This document shows positions 20,161 through 32,700 of a stretch of DNA of 64,000 nt, one piece after another. Source of the DNA: Seriola aureovittata. Its lineage: Eukaryota; Chordata; Actinopteri; Carangiformes; Carangidae. The stretch is taken from contig NC_079377.1 of the NCBI RefSeq assembly GCF_021018895.1, positions 18,749,501 through 18,813,500 on the forward strand. The letters run 5' to 3'. The notes below the pieces were generated by a model. That model ran no database searches. It had not been told where the DNA came from and was given only the letters and a program-made list of their open reading frames with translations. How positions within the stretch are numbered: the first letter of the stretch is position 1; each line of letters opens with the position of its first letter. Made by a program: the position numbers and the translations under genes.

Positions 20161-21703
20161 GACTTTCACACAGAAAACATATAAGCTCAAAGGGGGCAAA
20201 TAGGAAGCATTGTTCAAAATAGAAAAGATAAAAGTTCTCACGCTGCAGTTGAAGTTGGCTCAGTGTTGTTCTGCCATTTTTACCTAAGATACCTGCCTCC
20301 TCCACCGCTAATTTGAAAGCACCGTGCTATTTACATATCCTGTTGTGCTGGTAAATATGGTTTGACAACAACTGTTTTTAACTTTCTTTTTTAATAAACC
20401 TGAACTGTGATACTTTGATTCCCATTAATAGGAGGCTATCATGACTTGATGTCTGAAAGTGCTTTTGATGATGTGATCCCGTCTTCAATCAAAAACATCA
20501 GCAATAATAATTGCTGCCTTGGCCGGCTATAAAACACCTCATATTAGAGAGTTGGCAAAGAAGCCAGTCCTCAGTCACGTCAATGTCATCTGACTGATCT
20601 ATGCAAAGGAAGCAGAGGTCACAGGCAAGATGTTCGGAAACATGCTAAAACATGAGTTGAGTCTGACTCACTGGGGCTTTGACTGATCATAACCTTGACA
20701 ATGTAAAAAAATAAAAAAAGGGACACCAGCTTTGGCTCCTGAGTGGCAGCGATCTCTTGAATCCAGCATGGACCTGCCACATGTCGTCTTCTTCATCTTC
20801 TCCCAGTGTTTTCTGTTTCTCTCTCTTTACTGTGCAAAGCAAAACATAATCAAAACAAGTCTAAGCTTTAAATGAGCTGCTGCAGTCTACTTTGTGCTCT
20901 ATATGAAAAGTGCATATATGCACAGCACATTCTCCTCCTCTATTTAAAATGCACAGGACAACTGGAACTGAGGTTTATGATGATCACAAACATGTTGGCA
21001 TATTACACGACTGTCTACTACTAATCCAGGTACTTTACATTAATGTATATAAGCCTCATAATACGCACCTATGTACACCCTCCAGAGTCATATGTCTCTT
21101 GTGTTCTGACAGTGTGGCCCGTCCCTCAGAGTGACTTCTGAACCCAGATCGTTCCATCAGAGCCCCATAAGCCTCGGGGCCCTGTCCCGGTATGAGGTGG
21201 CAGAACAGTGGGGAGAACCCTGGGGAGAACTGTGAAGGGGAACATCTCAATGTTCTTATGGCTCTTCTTCTCAGTGGAAAGCACCTCGGAGGCGGATTGA
21301 AACCAACCCCGCACTGACAATCACTTGACACAGCTTTGTGTAGGGGTGACATTCACTTCACATTGTTTCATTGTCATATATCTCTTTTTTTTTTGGGCCA
21401 CTACTCGACAGACACCTCTGAAAGGTCAGGTTAACCTGGAGAGAGGAAGCGATGTGGGTTGGATAGGTTGGAGGATGAAAGACCCAAAGAAGCTAATTTC
21501 CTGATCAAGCCTGACCTCTACTGGCAGTAATGTAGAAGCACATATAAAAAAGCAAACAATGACCTAGACTGTGATGATCTCCAGTGGTGGAAAGAAACAA
21601 AGTACATTTACTCAAATTCTGTACCTGAGTATGATTTTGAGGTGTATTTTCTTAACTGGAGTTTGCTGAAGATCTCTGCTTTATTTCACCAAGCTAATAA
21701 TCA

Positions 21704-21708
21704 GCTGC

Positions 21709-21740
<32 letters not shown>
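21704..21740. repeat. CTG/CAG triplet repeat
   Basis: About twelve CTG units with one TTG interruption. Not within a recognised coding frame. Confidence 0.9.
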
Positions 21741-23743
21741 ATTTGCATCACGAGTGGTATTAGCTCTTGATTGACAACGTCATGAAGCTGTCATCTGCTG
21801 GTTGTTGAACTGCTCTCCTGCAGCTCTACCTGCGTTTTAGTGTCCACTGGCTGCTTGTTTCTGCTGTTCTTCAGGTGCCATTTAGCTGCCTGTGATTAAC
21901 TACAGCTGCAAATATTAATCAATCAGTTGATTGACAGTTTCTTTTAAAGCAAAAATTCCAAACATTTGCTGGATCCAGCCTCTCAAAAGTGAAGATTTGA
22001 TGCTTTTCTGTGTCACATATGGGTTCTGGAGCGCTGATTGGATAAAACAATCACCTTGGGCAGTAAGAAATTTAACAGGCCACTATTTTCTTACATGTTA
22101 TAGACAAAATGATGAATCCAGAAACACATAATTATGCTTTCATGTACTTTGTGGGGAAATGTTCTGTAAATATTCATATCTGAGTGTCAGGAGTGATCTG
22201 AGCTGAATTGGCTTTGCAGTGTATTACCTTTCTGGTTGTGCCCCCTCCACCCCCCTCCCATTCTGTATATCTCTAATTTATAGCTGCTACATGGGCGACA
22301 GGCTTGAACATGTGAATCTGCTCAGGGCATAATGGAGCAGCGGTTTTCTGCCCCGTGATTTTATGTAAAGTAAAATGAGACAGGACACAACATGAACATG
22401 TATAATGGGTGAAACGAAGTACAGTCAGTTAGTTTGGCCTGGAGGAAAGCACTGACCAATTTTTTACTTTACTTTTTTATTTCCTTCCCTTCTCAAACCC
22501 TCTCTGCTTTCAGTCATTTACTTCTCCTTACCCTCTGTCCCCCTCTCCCGTTCACTGTATTCCTCACCCTTGTGTCATTTTCTCCTCTCCCTCCCTTCCA
22601 CCCTCACAGAGAAACCAGGGCTTTCCAGGACTTGCCAAACATGTCTAATACTCAGACCTTTCCCAGGGTGTGGCTCTCTGGGTGTGTACGAGTCATAATT
22701 CATGACTCACATCTGGGGATCTGTGTGTTATAATCTTCTGCGTTCCTCTATGTGTGTGTGTGTGTGTGGTGACGATCCCTGAGACTTGAGTGTGACTGAG
22801 ACATGAACATTGTTTACGGTACAGATACATGTTTTTGTTTGTTTGTCTGAGGCTTCAGCTCTTTCAGTTTGAAATAAGATAAGGCACACTATATAAAAGT
22901 GCTCAAGAAATGTTGTCCAATGAGTTTTGATGCCTTTGACTGAATTTGAGCTCCAGTACACCTCTGCATCCGTCCTGTTGCTTCTGTCACACATGCACAG
23001 ATAAGGTGCTGGCTTTGGGTCATGAGCTGTTCCTCCTCACTTTCCCATTTCCATAATCTTGATAGAGGTTGAGTTTGTTTCATCAGCTCATAGAACTTTG
23101 TCCCAGAACAAACCTTCTCTCGATCGTTGACAAATAAACATGTCCACCTACGTCTTGGGCGAGCGCTCTCGACTTGCTGTGCAGTCATAAAGGGGTTTTC
23201 CACAAGATCTGTGCTCCTTGTTTCTACCAGGTTGTTTGCCATTTTCTACTTTTCCTGTGAGCAACTGTTGTTTTAAACTTTACACAACTGCTGAGTTCGG
23301 CAAACCAACCACTTTTTATTTTTAGCCTCATTAATATCTTCTTCATTTGCATGGTCACCTCTTTACTCCTCGTATTGATAGACAACTGCACCTGTGAGCT
23401 CCTTGTGTATGAACCAAAGTCTATACTGATGTAAACCTATTTCAATTAAAGCTGAGACTTGGCACTTTAATACAGTATACATTATTTTATTTCAAATTAA
23501 ATGTGCACAGAGCCAAAACAACAAAAACTTGTAAACATACCTATAGTCTGTACTGTAGATGCAGGCAGCAGCCGGTTTCGCTGACAGTGTTTGCATGCAC
23601 ACAAAAAACTCAAATGACCCTTTTCCCTTTTCTCCTCTTTATCCTTCTCTCATGTTCCTCCATCTTTAACCCTCCAAACATAAACACGGTCACTGAAAAA
23701 AAAGAACAGTCAAAAAAATGTAACCTCTTCAAAAAAGAAACTC

Positions 23744-23749
23744 TTTATT
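23744..23749 (-). terminator. candidate perp polyadenylation signal
   Basis: AATAAA on the minus strand, 1.86 kb downstream of the perp stop. It is the first canonical hexamer found there. A variant ATTAAA near 25530 could give a much shorter 3'UTR. Confidence 0.4.
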
Positions 23750-24030
23750 GAATAAAAATACACAGACTACCAAAAATAATCAATTCATACTACAGCAGAA
23801 AAATAGCTGGGTGATTTCCAGCAGTGGGTGAAAGTAAATAAGACAGTCTCAATAGAACAGTATATACCCACACAGTGACTAATGATGATTTAAAAAAAAA
23901 AAGCTGGCGCTGCAAATAGTATTAGGCCTGTAGATAAACATGTCTTTCACCTCAACTTTGAGACACAACAGGCAGTTTCTTCAAGTGTAAACCTGCCTGA
24001 GTCTGTCCTTATACATCCTCGGGTGAAACT

Positions 24031-24075
24031 TACAGCACCAGTCAAAAGCTTGGGACACACTTGACTGGTGCTGTA
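24031..24075. mobile_element. minimal Tc1/mariner-type remnant (two terminal repeats)
   Basis: The 15-bp ends TACAGCACCAGTCAA and TTGACTGGTGCTGTA are exact inverted copies separated by 15 bp, with TA at both outer edges. The sequence CACCAGTCAAAAG-TTGG-ACACAC is familiar from Tc1-like terminal repeats in fish. It looks like an element with nearly all internal sequence deleted. Confidence 0.6.
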
Positions 24076-24084
24076 TATGTCAGC

Positions 24085-24119
24085 AGTTGTTTATGCAGCA
24101 ATTAGCTGCATAAACAACT
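24085..24119. repeat. perfect 15-bp hairpin
   Basis: AGTTGTTTATGCAGC is followed by a five-base loop (AATTA) and its exact reverse complement. It lies 9 bp from the Tc1-type remnant, within the inferred perp 3'UTR. Confidence 0.85.
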
Positions 24120-24580
24120 TGAAAGACTCCAAGTCAGATAATAAAATCTTAGGTTGGGTTGTGGACTTTGACTGTTAAGAATAAAGAGTCAGGAAAACCG
24201 GACTGCCCAGTTTGATAAAAACACTGAAGGATTCAACGACACGACACTGAAGATCTAAGGCACAAGTTTGACACACAGAAGTCAGAAGTGTCTCATCAAA
24301 CAGCAAATGGCTCGAAAATTACAAATGCTTTTAGAAAATACATGATTGGACATGTGTCTGTGTCTGAAAGTCTTTCCAAGGAATTCTAATGAAAAATCTT
24401 TTAGTCTTCTCTCTGAATGCCCTTACTTTGAGGCAATGAGACATGAGCTTCTGCGTTTATATTGTTCCCTTTAAACCAATTTGCTTTGACATTTGACATC
24501 ATGATTAAACAAGGCAGCTCGCATGAGTTTGGACTGTTGCGTACAGAAGATGGATCCAGGTTTCTTGATAATTTTGCCAC

Positions 24581-24585
<5 letters not shown>

Positions 24586-24624
<39 letters not shown>
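24586..24624. repeat. poly(A) tract
   Basis: A homopolymer A run of about 39 bp (poly-U in the perp transcript). A second run lies at 24921-24943. Confidence 0.95.
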
Positions 24625-24626
<2 letters not shown>

Positions 24627-25606
24627 TCCTGTAGAAGGAAATATTATGAAAAAAAGTCAGTACTCGAGAAAGTTTCTGAGCGAGACGATGGAAAATCATC
24701 TACATTTAGCTTCCAGCTTAGTGTGACACACAAGCAACAACTGCTGCTTCCTTGGTATCATATCAGCCATCGCACCGCTGTGCCCACTCATGTGGTATAT
24801 TTTTAGTAGTGTTCAAAACAGATACAAAGACAGCACAGCAAACTCCCACAGTTATACCCCTTTGGTAATAAGTCAATAAGAACATAAAATTCTTGGAAAC
24901 AGCAGATGAGAATTATCAACAAAAAAAAAAAAAAAAAAAAAAATGCATGAAAAGGTGCAAACACGACTATTAAACTACATATACATCTCCATATATATAT
25001 AGATTACATTCAGCTGCTCAGTCCAAGCCTTTGCTTCCATCTTACCTGCACAGCAACATACAGAGTAAAAGACACACGAAGAAAGAACTGAGAAAAGCTC
25101 ATTTTAACGCACAGGACTAAACCAGATGATGATTAACGATTCCTTTTGCATCCTGTGCAAGTATTTTAGCAAGATAAATCAAGGTAAGGTTATTCTTTAC
25201 ACTAAATGACATCCCTTAGGTTAAGTGCACTTGGGTGATCTTGCATTGAGAATTACAGGTAAAAAAGTACAGATAAAATGAGGAATATGTTTTACTCAAA
25301 TGCAGAATGTGAAAAAATATGGCAGAAACCATTTATGATGGTTACTTAATCTAATATATATATAGGATCTATATATCAAAGCAGATGTAACATCCAATCC
25401 ACAGTCCACTTCCTGTAAGAACAACCCCTTGTTTCCCAGATGGTAGAGGAGGGGTTTTCCACCGTTGAACCAAATCTAACTGAGCCGAGCCATCGTGGAT
25501 CTTTGGTGAAATGGGACAGTGTAAAAATGTTTAATGGCCAGCGCAGATCGCGCTCAGAGTGAAAACTGGAAATGGCTGCAGTTGGGTGGGTGTGCAGGTT
25601 TTGTCT

Positions 25607-25818
25607 TTAAGCGGAGGAGTAGATGTATTTGGTCTTGGCCAGGCCGGTCAGCTCATCCTCGTAGCGTGGCAGGCAGCAGAAGAGAATGGCGCAGCCGATG
25701 CAGAGGATGGTGGCGCCCCAGCCGAAGCCGTAGGCCCAGGTGTAGTAATAGTGACCTTCGAAGATCTGCTCGTTGAACTTGACGGGGTAGACGATCAGAG
25801 CGATGACCTGGAGAATCA
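25607..25818 (-). CDS. perp: perp exon 3 and stop
   Basis: It encodes the end of helix 3, the second loop, helix 4 and the C-terminal tail, ending in TAA at 25607-25609. The acceptor is CTGCAG/TGATT. Confidence 0.96.
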
Positions 25819-28770
25819 CTGCAGGGAGAGACAGATGAAAAAGGTTAGGAAACAGAGGTGGTAAACACTAAACACACATTTTTTTTTCTTTTTGTTCAAT
25901 AAGCTGCAGCACGCATCCCATGTGCAAAATGTTTATAAGCCCTAACAACCTTCAAATAGATTTTTGACTTTAGATGTAAATGTAATATAACCGACTGAAC
26001 AAGTAGTGCTGAAGTTAAACCTTAGGAAGAAAGCATCCTTAATTATTATTTAGTTCAACCCTCAGTATGTAACCATGAATGTGACATCACCTGTTTCCAA
26101 CTGTGCCACAACCAGAGAGAACAGACAGAAATCTGATGTAAATTAATCGTCATCATTTTGACAGAAAACGTTGTGATCATGTAGAAGCCACTCACTCACA
26201 GTAAGAAGGGATTTAAATCATCACAATTACAACAAAATGCACCACAATGAAAATCTGTTATTGCATCTTAATCATTTTTTGCTTTTATTTCGATAGCGAG
26301 AGAGAGACAGGAAGAGAGGGGATGACATGCAGCAAAGGGCCACAGGTCGGACTCGAACCTTCGGCCGCTGCAGTTAGGACTAAGCCTTAGTAAGTGCTCT
26401 ACCAGGTGAGCCACATCACTGACATCTCTTCTGATTGGTTAGTTTTCACCACCGAAGTAAAACTCGCTCATAAAAATTGAATTCCAGCACATAAGTTAGA
26501 AAAGCATTAGGAAATTAGTAAACAGAAACCATTTGGCCTGTCATGCAGCTGATTGGACAAACAGACGATACTGACGCTAACAGCAGGGTGTGGAACTACC
26601 ATCGCACGAGTGTGTAAAATTTGCATCAATAGAATAACATAACACAACAGATGGAAGTGACTCGGTATCAGACCTGACACTGTGACACAGTGTTGGCACT
26701 AATGCTTGACTGTCAGTTGTTCCAAGGAAGGTGTGACGCGGATTTGTCCGACGGTACAGTTTTCAGGAACTGTCATCAAAAGGTTGATGAATAGGTAGGT
26801 AGGTTTGATTTCATCAGAAAGAACCCTGATTATCTCTGGCTTTTTCTCAAACAACTTTATCAGCTTTTTTTGTCCTGTGAGGCCAGTAGTGTGTCACCAT
26901 TCACCCAACAGGAGTGACATGATCATATTAACCTTATTTTTGGCCCATTCGCTACAAATCCTCCACATTACTGCTGACTATTTTGAAATGCATAACATAG
27001 AGGGTTTAGAGTTTTCATTATCAATTAGTCTGTTATTTTTTTTCTATTAATCCATTAGTCATTTTGTCTAAAAAATGCCAGAGGACAGTGAGAAATGCTG
27101 TAATGACGATGATGTCATAATTTCCCATTGACTCAGGTGATATCTTCAAATTGTCTTGATTTGTTCACTTTCGACATAGAAAAGCATGAAATCTTCATAT
27201 TTGAGAAGTTAATAGCAAATATTTGATGTTTTTGCTTAAAAAAAATGACTAAAATGATTATTCAAAATAGTTGCTGTTTTCTGCCAATCCACTAATCGAC
27301 TGGTCAATTAATCGATTAATGGATTACTTACTGCAGTTCTAAGCTCTGAGAAGTGATATCTACAAATATTCTGTAGTGTTTATTTTGGTGCCAAAGTTTG
27401 AGGACTTGGTGCCAAAAAGTAAAAAATAATGATTTATATTTTACTACCCAAAACACTGCAGCTCACCAGCTGAATAATTAGACACACATTTTAGTCATCA
27501 TTTGTCTTTAACAGTCACCACATGACTTTAAATGAGTGAAAAGCTTAAGAATACCAGAAGACTTTATGCAGCTGTCAACCCTCTTAACCCCTCCAGTGCT
27601 GGTTGATCAGTCACACAAAGCTTTGCTCCGCAGCCAAAGTTTATCCAAACCCACGTAGCTTCATCTTGACTTGTAGTAGAGACCCCAAACTCTTCTAAAG
27701 ATACCTTTTATATGTCGGTAAAGTGTGGAAATGTGCATTAAAAGATATCGAGAACATTTCAATTTGATGGAATAGTAGAGAAAAAAAAACCACCAAGTCT
27801 TGAGTTTGAATATTTCATCCACTGTAAAAAATCATGTAACTGTGATACAATGATCTGAATTTGATTTGTATGATCCACGGAGGGAAACTGGAAGTGTAGT
27901 TATGATCTCATTATTCTTTTCTTATCTCTGTCTTTCTACATTCTTACTGATATACGAGTCACTTCTAGGAGCCAAGTGCTAAATGTCTCTGTAGCTACAA
28001 CAGTGTGAGGCAATTTCACACTGAACAAAACTCCCTCCAGCACATTTAAAACTGACATCACATTACCTGTGAATTATGACTGGCTGCTTCACCTGTCAGT
28101 TTGGCAGCCAAAAGCTGTATGATTGTGTGTGTTTGCGTCTGCATGGGGTGACTGAGTCAGATGAATATACTAAGCCAGAACGAGCCGCGGTAACGCCTCA
28201 CCAAAACCTCACCCTTCCCTCCTCCCATCGAAAACGTCCGACTCGCTTTCTGCTTTTTCCGCTTCATCACTCTCTTCTTTGTTTTGCGTCACATTTGCAC
28301 ACATCGTCATGTTCGGCCTTGCTCCCACCGAACATCCATTCCTGAATAGTACAATTACAATTTCCAAACGATTCCCAGCTGTGTTCACCACTAGTGGTGT
28401 CATGCAGATAGTTTCAGTTTCACGTACCAAGATTGTGAGACATCTGCCACCACCACGAATTTAGAGTGTGGCTCAGTGCAATTAAAAATCATATTTGAAA
28501 GTAAAGAGTCGTCTCAATGAAAACTGTCGGCAGCAATGGTTCCTGTCCTCTGTTCCCTGAAAATGCAGTTAAATTGCTAAACCGTTTAAAGCTAACACAT
28601 GCAAGCCTAAACATGTCCTCTGAGGATCGAATATCACTGTACTGTACTGGTAAAAACTGAGGCTCGTGGTATCACTTACAGTTCATCTCAGTTATTTTAG
28701 TACAACTGAAACCAGGTGAGTCTGGATGCCACATTTCACATGTCTTAAATTTTTACTTAAAATCTTTATA

Positions 28771-28820
<50 letters not shown>

Positions 28821-29626
28821 TTACCAACAACAATCAACAGTCCTCCTATGAAGGGCAGAAGACTGATGTTGAGCGAGCAGCACAGAGCCACACAGGAGAT
28901 GATGAAGGCGATGATGAGGATGATGAGGCCGATGATCATCAGAGCAGCCACAGCCTGAGCCCAAGCTGGAGTCCAACACAAACAAACAAACAAATTAGTT
29001 ACATGCTCGCAAATGTAAATAATAAACACCTAAGTTATAACTTGTAATGTGTTTTAATTGGCTTTTAGGAATCTGGGCATCTATAAACGTTTCAGTGGAT
29101 AAACTGAATTGTAAATAGTCGTCGAACTAAAAATAATAGTTCTGGCATGTCTATCCTGAAACGTTAAGTGGACACAATATACGTTTTTACACCACAGTGA
29201 CACTGCTAGTGTAGAAATGTGGGAACATAATAAATACATGTAGATTTTAATCAGGGCAGAAAAGCTGGTGTCATATTTTTATTTACAGTTAATATTCTAT
29301 TTATAAGATACTAGAAATAAACAGAATAGACGTATTAGGGATCTGTGAAGGAAAATGAGATGACTTTAGGGTCAGTGCCTTACTAACACAGATATTTACA
29401 TAGCACTTCTTTCTTTCTTGATGTTACGCCACCATGTTACCACTGCTTATTACATTACATTTCATGTATGACGCAATTATAACATCATTATTTCTGTCTG
29501 AATAGTAAGTGGGTAACTGTTAGATTTAGGTAGGGGATTATTTTGGCTTTGTTTCTGGGAATAAATCAGTCATCTATCATGTGGTGTGTCTGTGTGGTCG
29601 TTAGTCATTGTTGCAGCTCTCTCACA

Positions 29627-29721
<95 letters not shown>

Positions 29722-32700
29722 CACTTACAGCATGGACACATGACGGCACATTCCACAAGTGTACTAAGGTTCAAGCAGGATATGGAGAGAGGGAGAGAGA
29801 GAGAGAGAGAGACAGGAGCGGCCCACTTGCTGCACACACCCGCCACACCCTTCACAACACATTCGCCTCGGTCGTCAACTCCCTGACGCTCTCAGGACAC
29901 GGACTCTATAATTATAAAGTACCTTGAGGCACCGATGCAGCCTGCGGAGAGCAACTCACACAGTTTGTAGAGCAGCTTTTACCGTGTATAATAACATTTG
30001 CTAGGAAAATATCTCAGTCCTCTTAAAACACATATTTGGAAGTTTGATTGTGCTCTGAACAGGTTTATCGTGCCCTCTGGGATCAAAATAAAAACCATCC
30101 TGTGCATCTGATCTTAAACACACGGGTCAAATTTCAACACACAAAGCCATGATTAAGCTAACGTACACTGATGCAGATACTCCTAACATTTTTCTGCATA
30201 TGACTCCTGCCAAGCCCACTGTGTGAATTTTCAACACACTGTTACACCCAATTCACTGTAACAGGAGCAGCCAACACCCTAAATTATTCACACCTGTGTG
30301 TTTGTGTTCCGAGTATTGCCCTACCTGCCTCGGCCTGAGGCTTTTCCCTCATCACGCATCAGACTAGTTCTACTGGTTTGAGCTTCTCCTTTATGCACAA
30401 TAATGTTAAGTGGCGTTCAAGAAAAACCAGCAACACACTGCTACTTTCATGTCAGGACCAGTTCAACTAAATCACTCATCCTGAGCTTAAATGATAAAAC
30501 TTACTATTATAGTGTGAAAGTAACAGTTGCACACTAGGGGAACAAATGTGCGCTAAAATAATGATACACTGCTGTTGTAAAAGTTTTTATGTGCATACTG
30601 GTGACTGAATGTGATCATGATTTCACATTGTTACGCTATGATTGTATGAATAATGAATTACATGATCACAAATACAAATGATTGTAATATCGTCGCTCTT
30701 GAGTTGTGAAAACTGTCTTAACTAAAGCACAGTCATACACCCACAGGCAAAAAAAAATTTTTAATTTAATTTGACAAACTCCAGCTACACCACAGTTTGT
30801 TTTAATTATCTCTCTCCCAGATTAGACTGTCCGGCAAAATAACATGTGACTGATAACATCCATCCCAGAAGACTCACTTTCCCACAGACCATGATCGCCT
30901 GCATGACAGTTATGGCCAAAGACGTATCATACAATGGCAGAAATTAGCTTGCTACACTTTTACTACCATGAAAACCTTAATGCAGATTCAGGCTGATTGT
31001 TTCTTTTTAAAGCGTACGGTTGTTATTCCTCCTAAAGGAACATGAAGAAACATGAGGATAAAAACAAAACGCTGAATATGATCAGCTTAGCATTCCAGCT
31101 GTGGTTTTGAGACACAGTTATAATTCATCTGCACTGTGGTGAATTTAAAAACATTTTAATGTGATAAAGATGCGTCTGCACTACACTTTTCGAGCTCACA
31201 AACTGGAGATAGTGATGTGCAACCTGGAGAGTTTGGATTTCAAATTAAAATATTCATATTCATGGGAAAAACACCGGAAGGAAAGGGCTCCACTTGGTGC
31301 ATTTATATTAAAATTCTGTATTTTCTTCAAATGTTTTTCTTTTTATTAAACCATTAGCAACAGTGCACACACATACAGATGTTCCAGGCTTCATCAGAGT
31401 GTGTGTGTACTACAGCTTAGCATTGTTGTATTGTGTCCTCACGCCGGTGTTTTTGTTTTTGTTTTAAGCCAGGAAATGTTAAAATATCTGGGTGTGTGCC
31501 CATCCTGATTACCCTTGTTTAATGCTGTCCAGCTGTTCAACATCTGTTTTCCCCTTCAGATCAAATGTAAAGAGATTAGGCTGCATCGCTACACGTTTAC
31601 TCAGTCAGCACAGACGCAGGAACATGTTCTTACCTGTAGCTTTACTACAAGGCTTTTATGAATTCTACCAATGCAGACACACGCCAACTCTCCCACACAT
31701 ATTGCATAAAGACTTGGCGCCAACAAATGCGTTTGTTCTACAACTGGGGAGATTTCTATTTTAAAAAAATTTTTTTTTTTTTTTAAAACCTTCAGCTCTG
31801 GTCTTAGAGTCACGGATAATATTCATCAAACCTCTTAGAAAAAGGCTTTCAAGCAGGCAGCAGGGATCAAGTCGACACCCCGTGCTTTCCTTGAAAAGAT
31901 TTTAATGGGACACCTGCCCAGCCAGCAGCTCTGGGAGCTGCACCAGTGCTTCAATTCATACTTTAGAAAGTGTTTTTTTTTTTTGACTTGCTCAGTTAAA
32001 AATGAAAACCTTTCACAGTTTCAAATCAGCTGACAAATTCAGTGACAGAGGTGGTCGTGAGGGAGTGAGGACTTTGGTCGTTCATGTAGGAGTGGATGAT
32101 GGAGAAAATCTCCTGAGAGCTGACACAATCATTCGAACAGTCAATGAACAAAATATCAACCAACAACTATTCTGATACTCAATTAACTGTTTCAGTCTCT
32201 CTCTGGTTGTTCTCTGGTTTCAGTCTCTCAAATGTTGAGATGTTATGTTCATTAAAATGTATATTTTGGGATTTTGGACTGGAATTTGAATTTGACGCCA
32301 CTATTTTTCATCACTCTCACATTTTCTGGACAAAACAATAAGATTGAGAAAATGGTTGGCAGATAAACCAATAATGGTTTTCTGCATTATTTGTTGCATG
32401 GCTCATTGGTGCCTGTTTTTGGATAATCCACCAAATTTAATTAAGGTATTTATTTCCTCTCATGGAACATATTGTCATATCGCCCTACCCTTGTGCGGTG
32501 AGTCATGTCACATGAACCTAGTAATTAATTACAGTCCAAATGTTGTCCAAATGATGCAGGACAAAACATGTTTATTCCTGCTGTTCATATCAAAGCTGCA
32601 CTTTCTTTGACTAATATCCGTCCCATCTACACAAGCAGAGGTCTGAAGACAATGACAGGGAGTCTGTTCGGTCTGATGGAGGCATTCACTACATCCTACA

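Larger units (their letters stand above)
17024..23720. other. intergenic DNA between tnfaip3 and perp
   Basis: I see no coding exon here. It holds repeat copies (18700-18770, 20044-20160, 21583-21660, 21905-22100), a TG run (18365-18400) and a CTG triplet run (21704-21740). Confidence 0.6.
23750..25606 (-). other. perp: inferred perp 3'UTR
   Basis: No coding content. It runs from the perp stop to the candidate poly(A) signal and includes two hairpins (24031-24119) and two long poly(U) runs in the transcript sense. Its extent depends on which poly(A) signal is used. Confidence 0.4.
25819..28824 (-). other. perp: perp intron 2
   Basis: Intronic. It contains a tRNA-derived SINE (26277-26418), a long ATTAATCGATTAAT-type repeat copy (27000-27345) and the CA repeat beside the exon 2 donor. 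Confidence 0.85.

Noticed and set aside
26277..26418. A functional tRNA gene
   Set aside because: A and B boxes are present, but the arms do not form a cloverleaf and a SINE body and tail follow.
29570..29927. Poly-His/Thr frames in perp intron 1
   Set aside because: Microsatellite artefacts.
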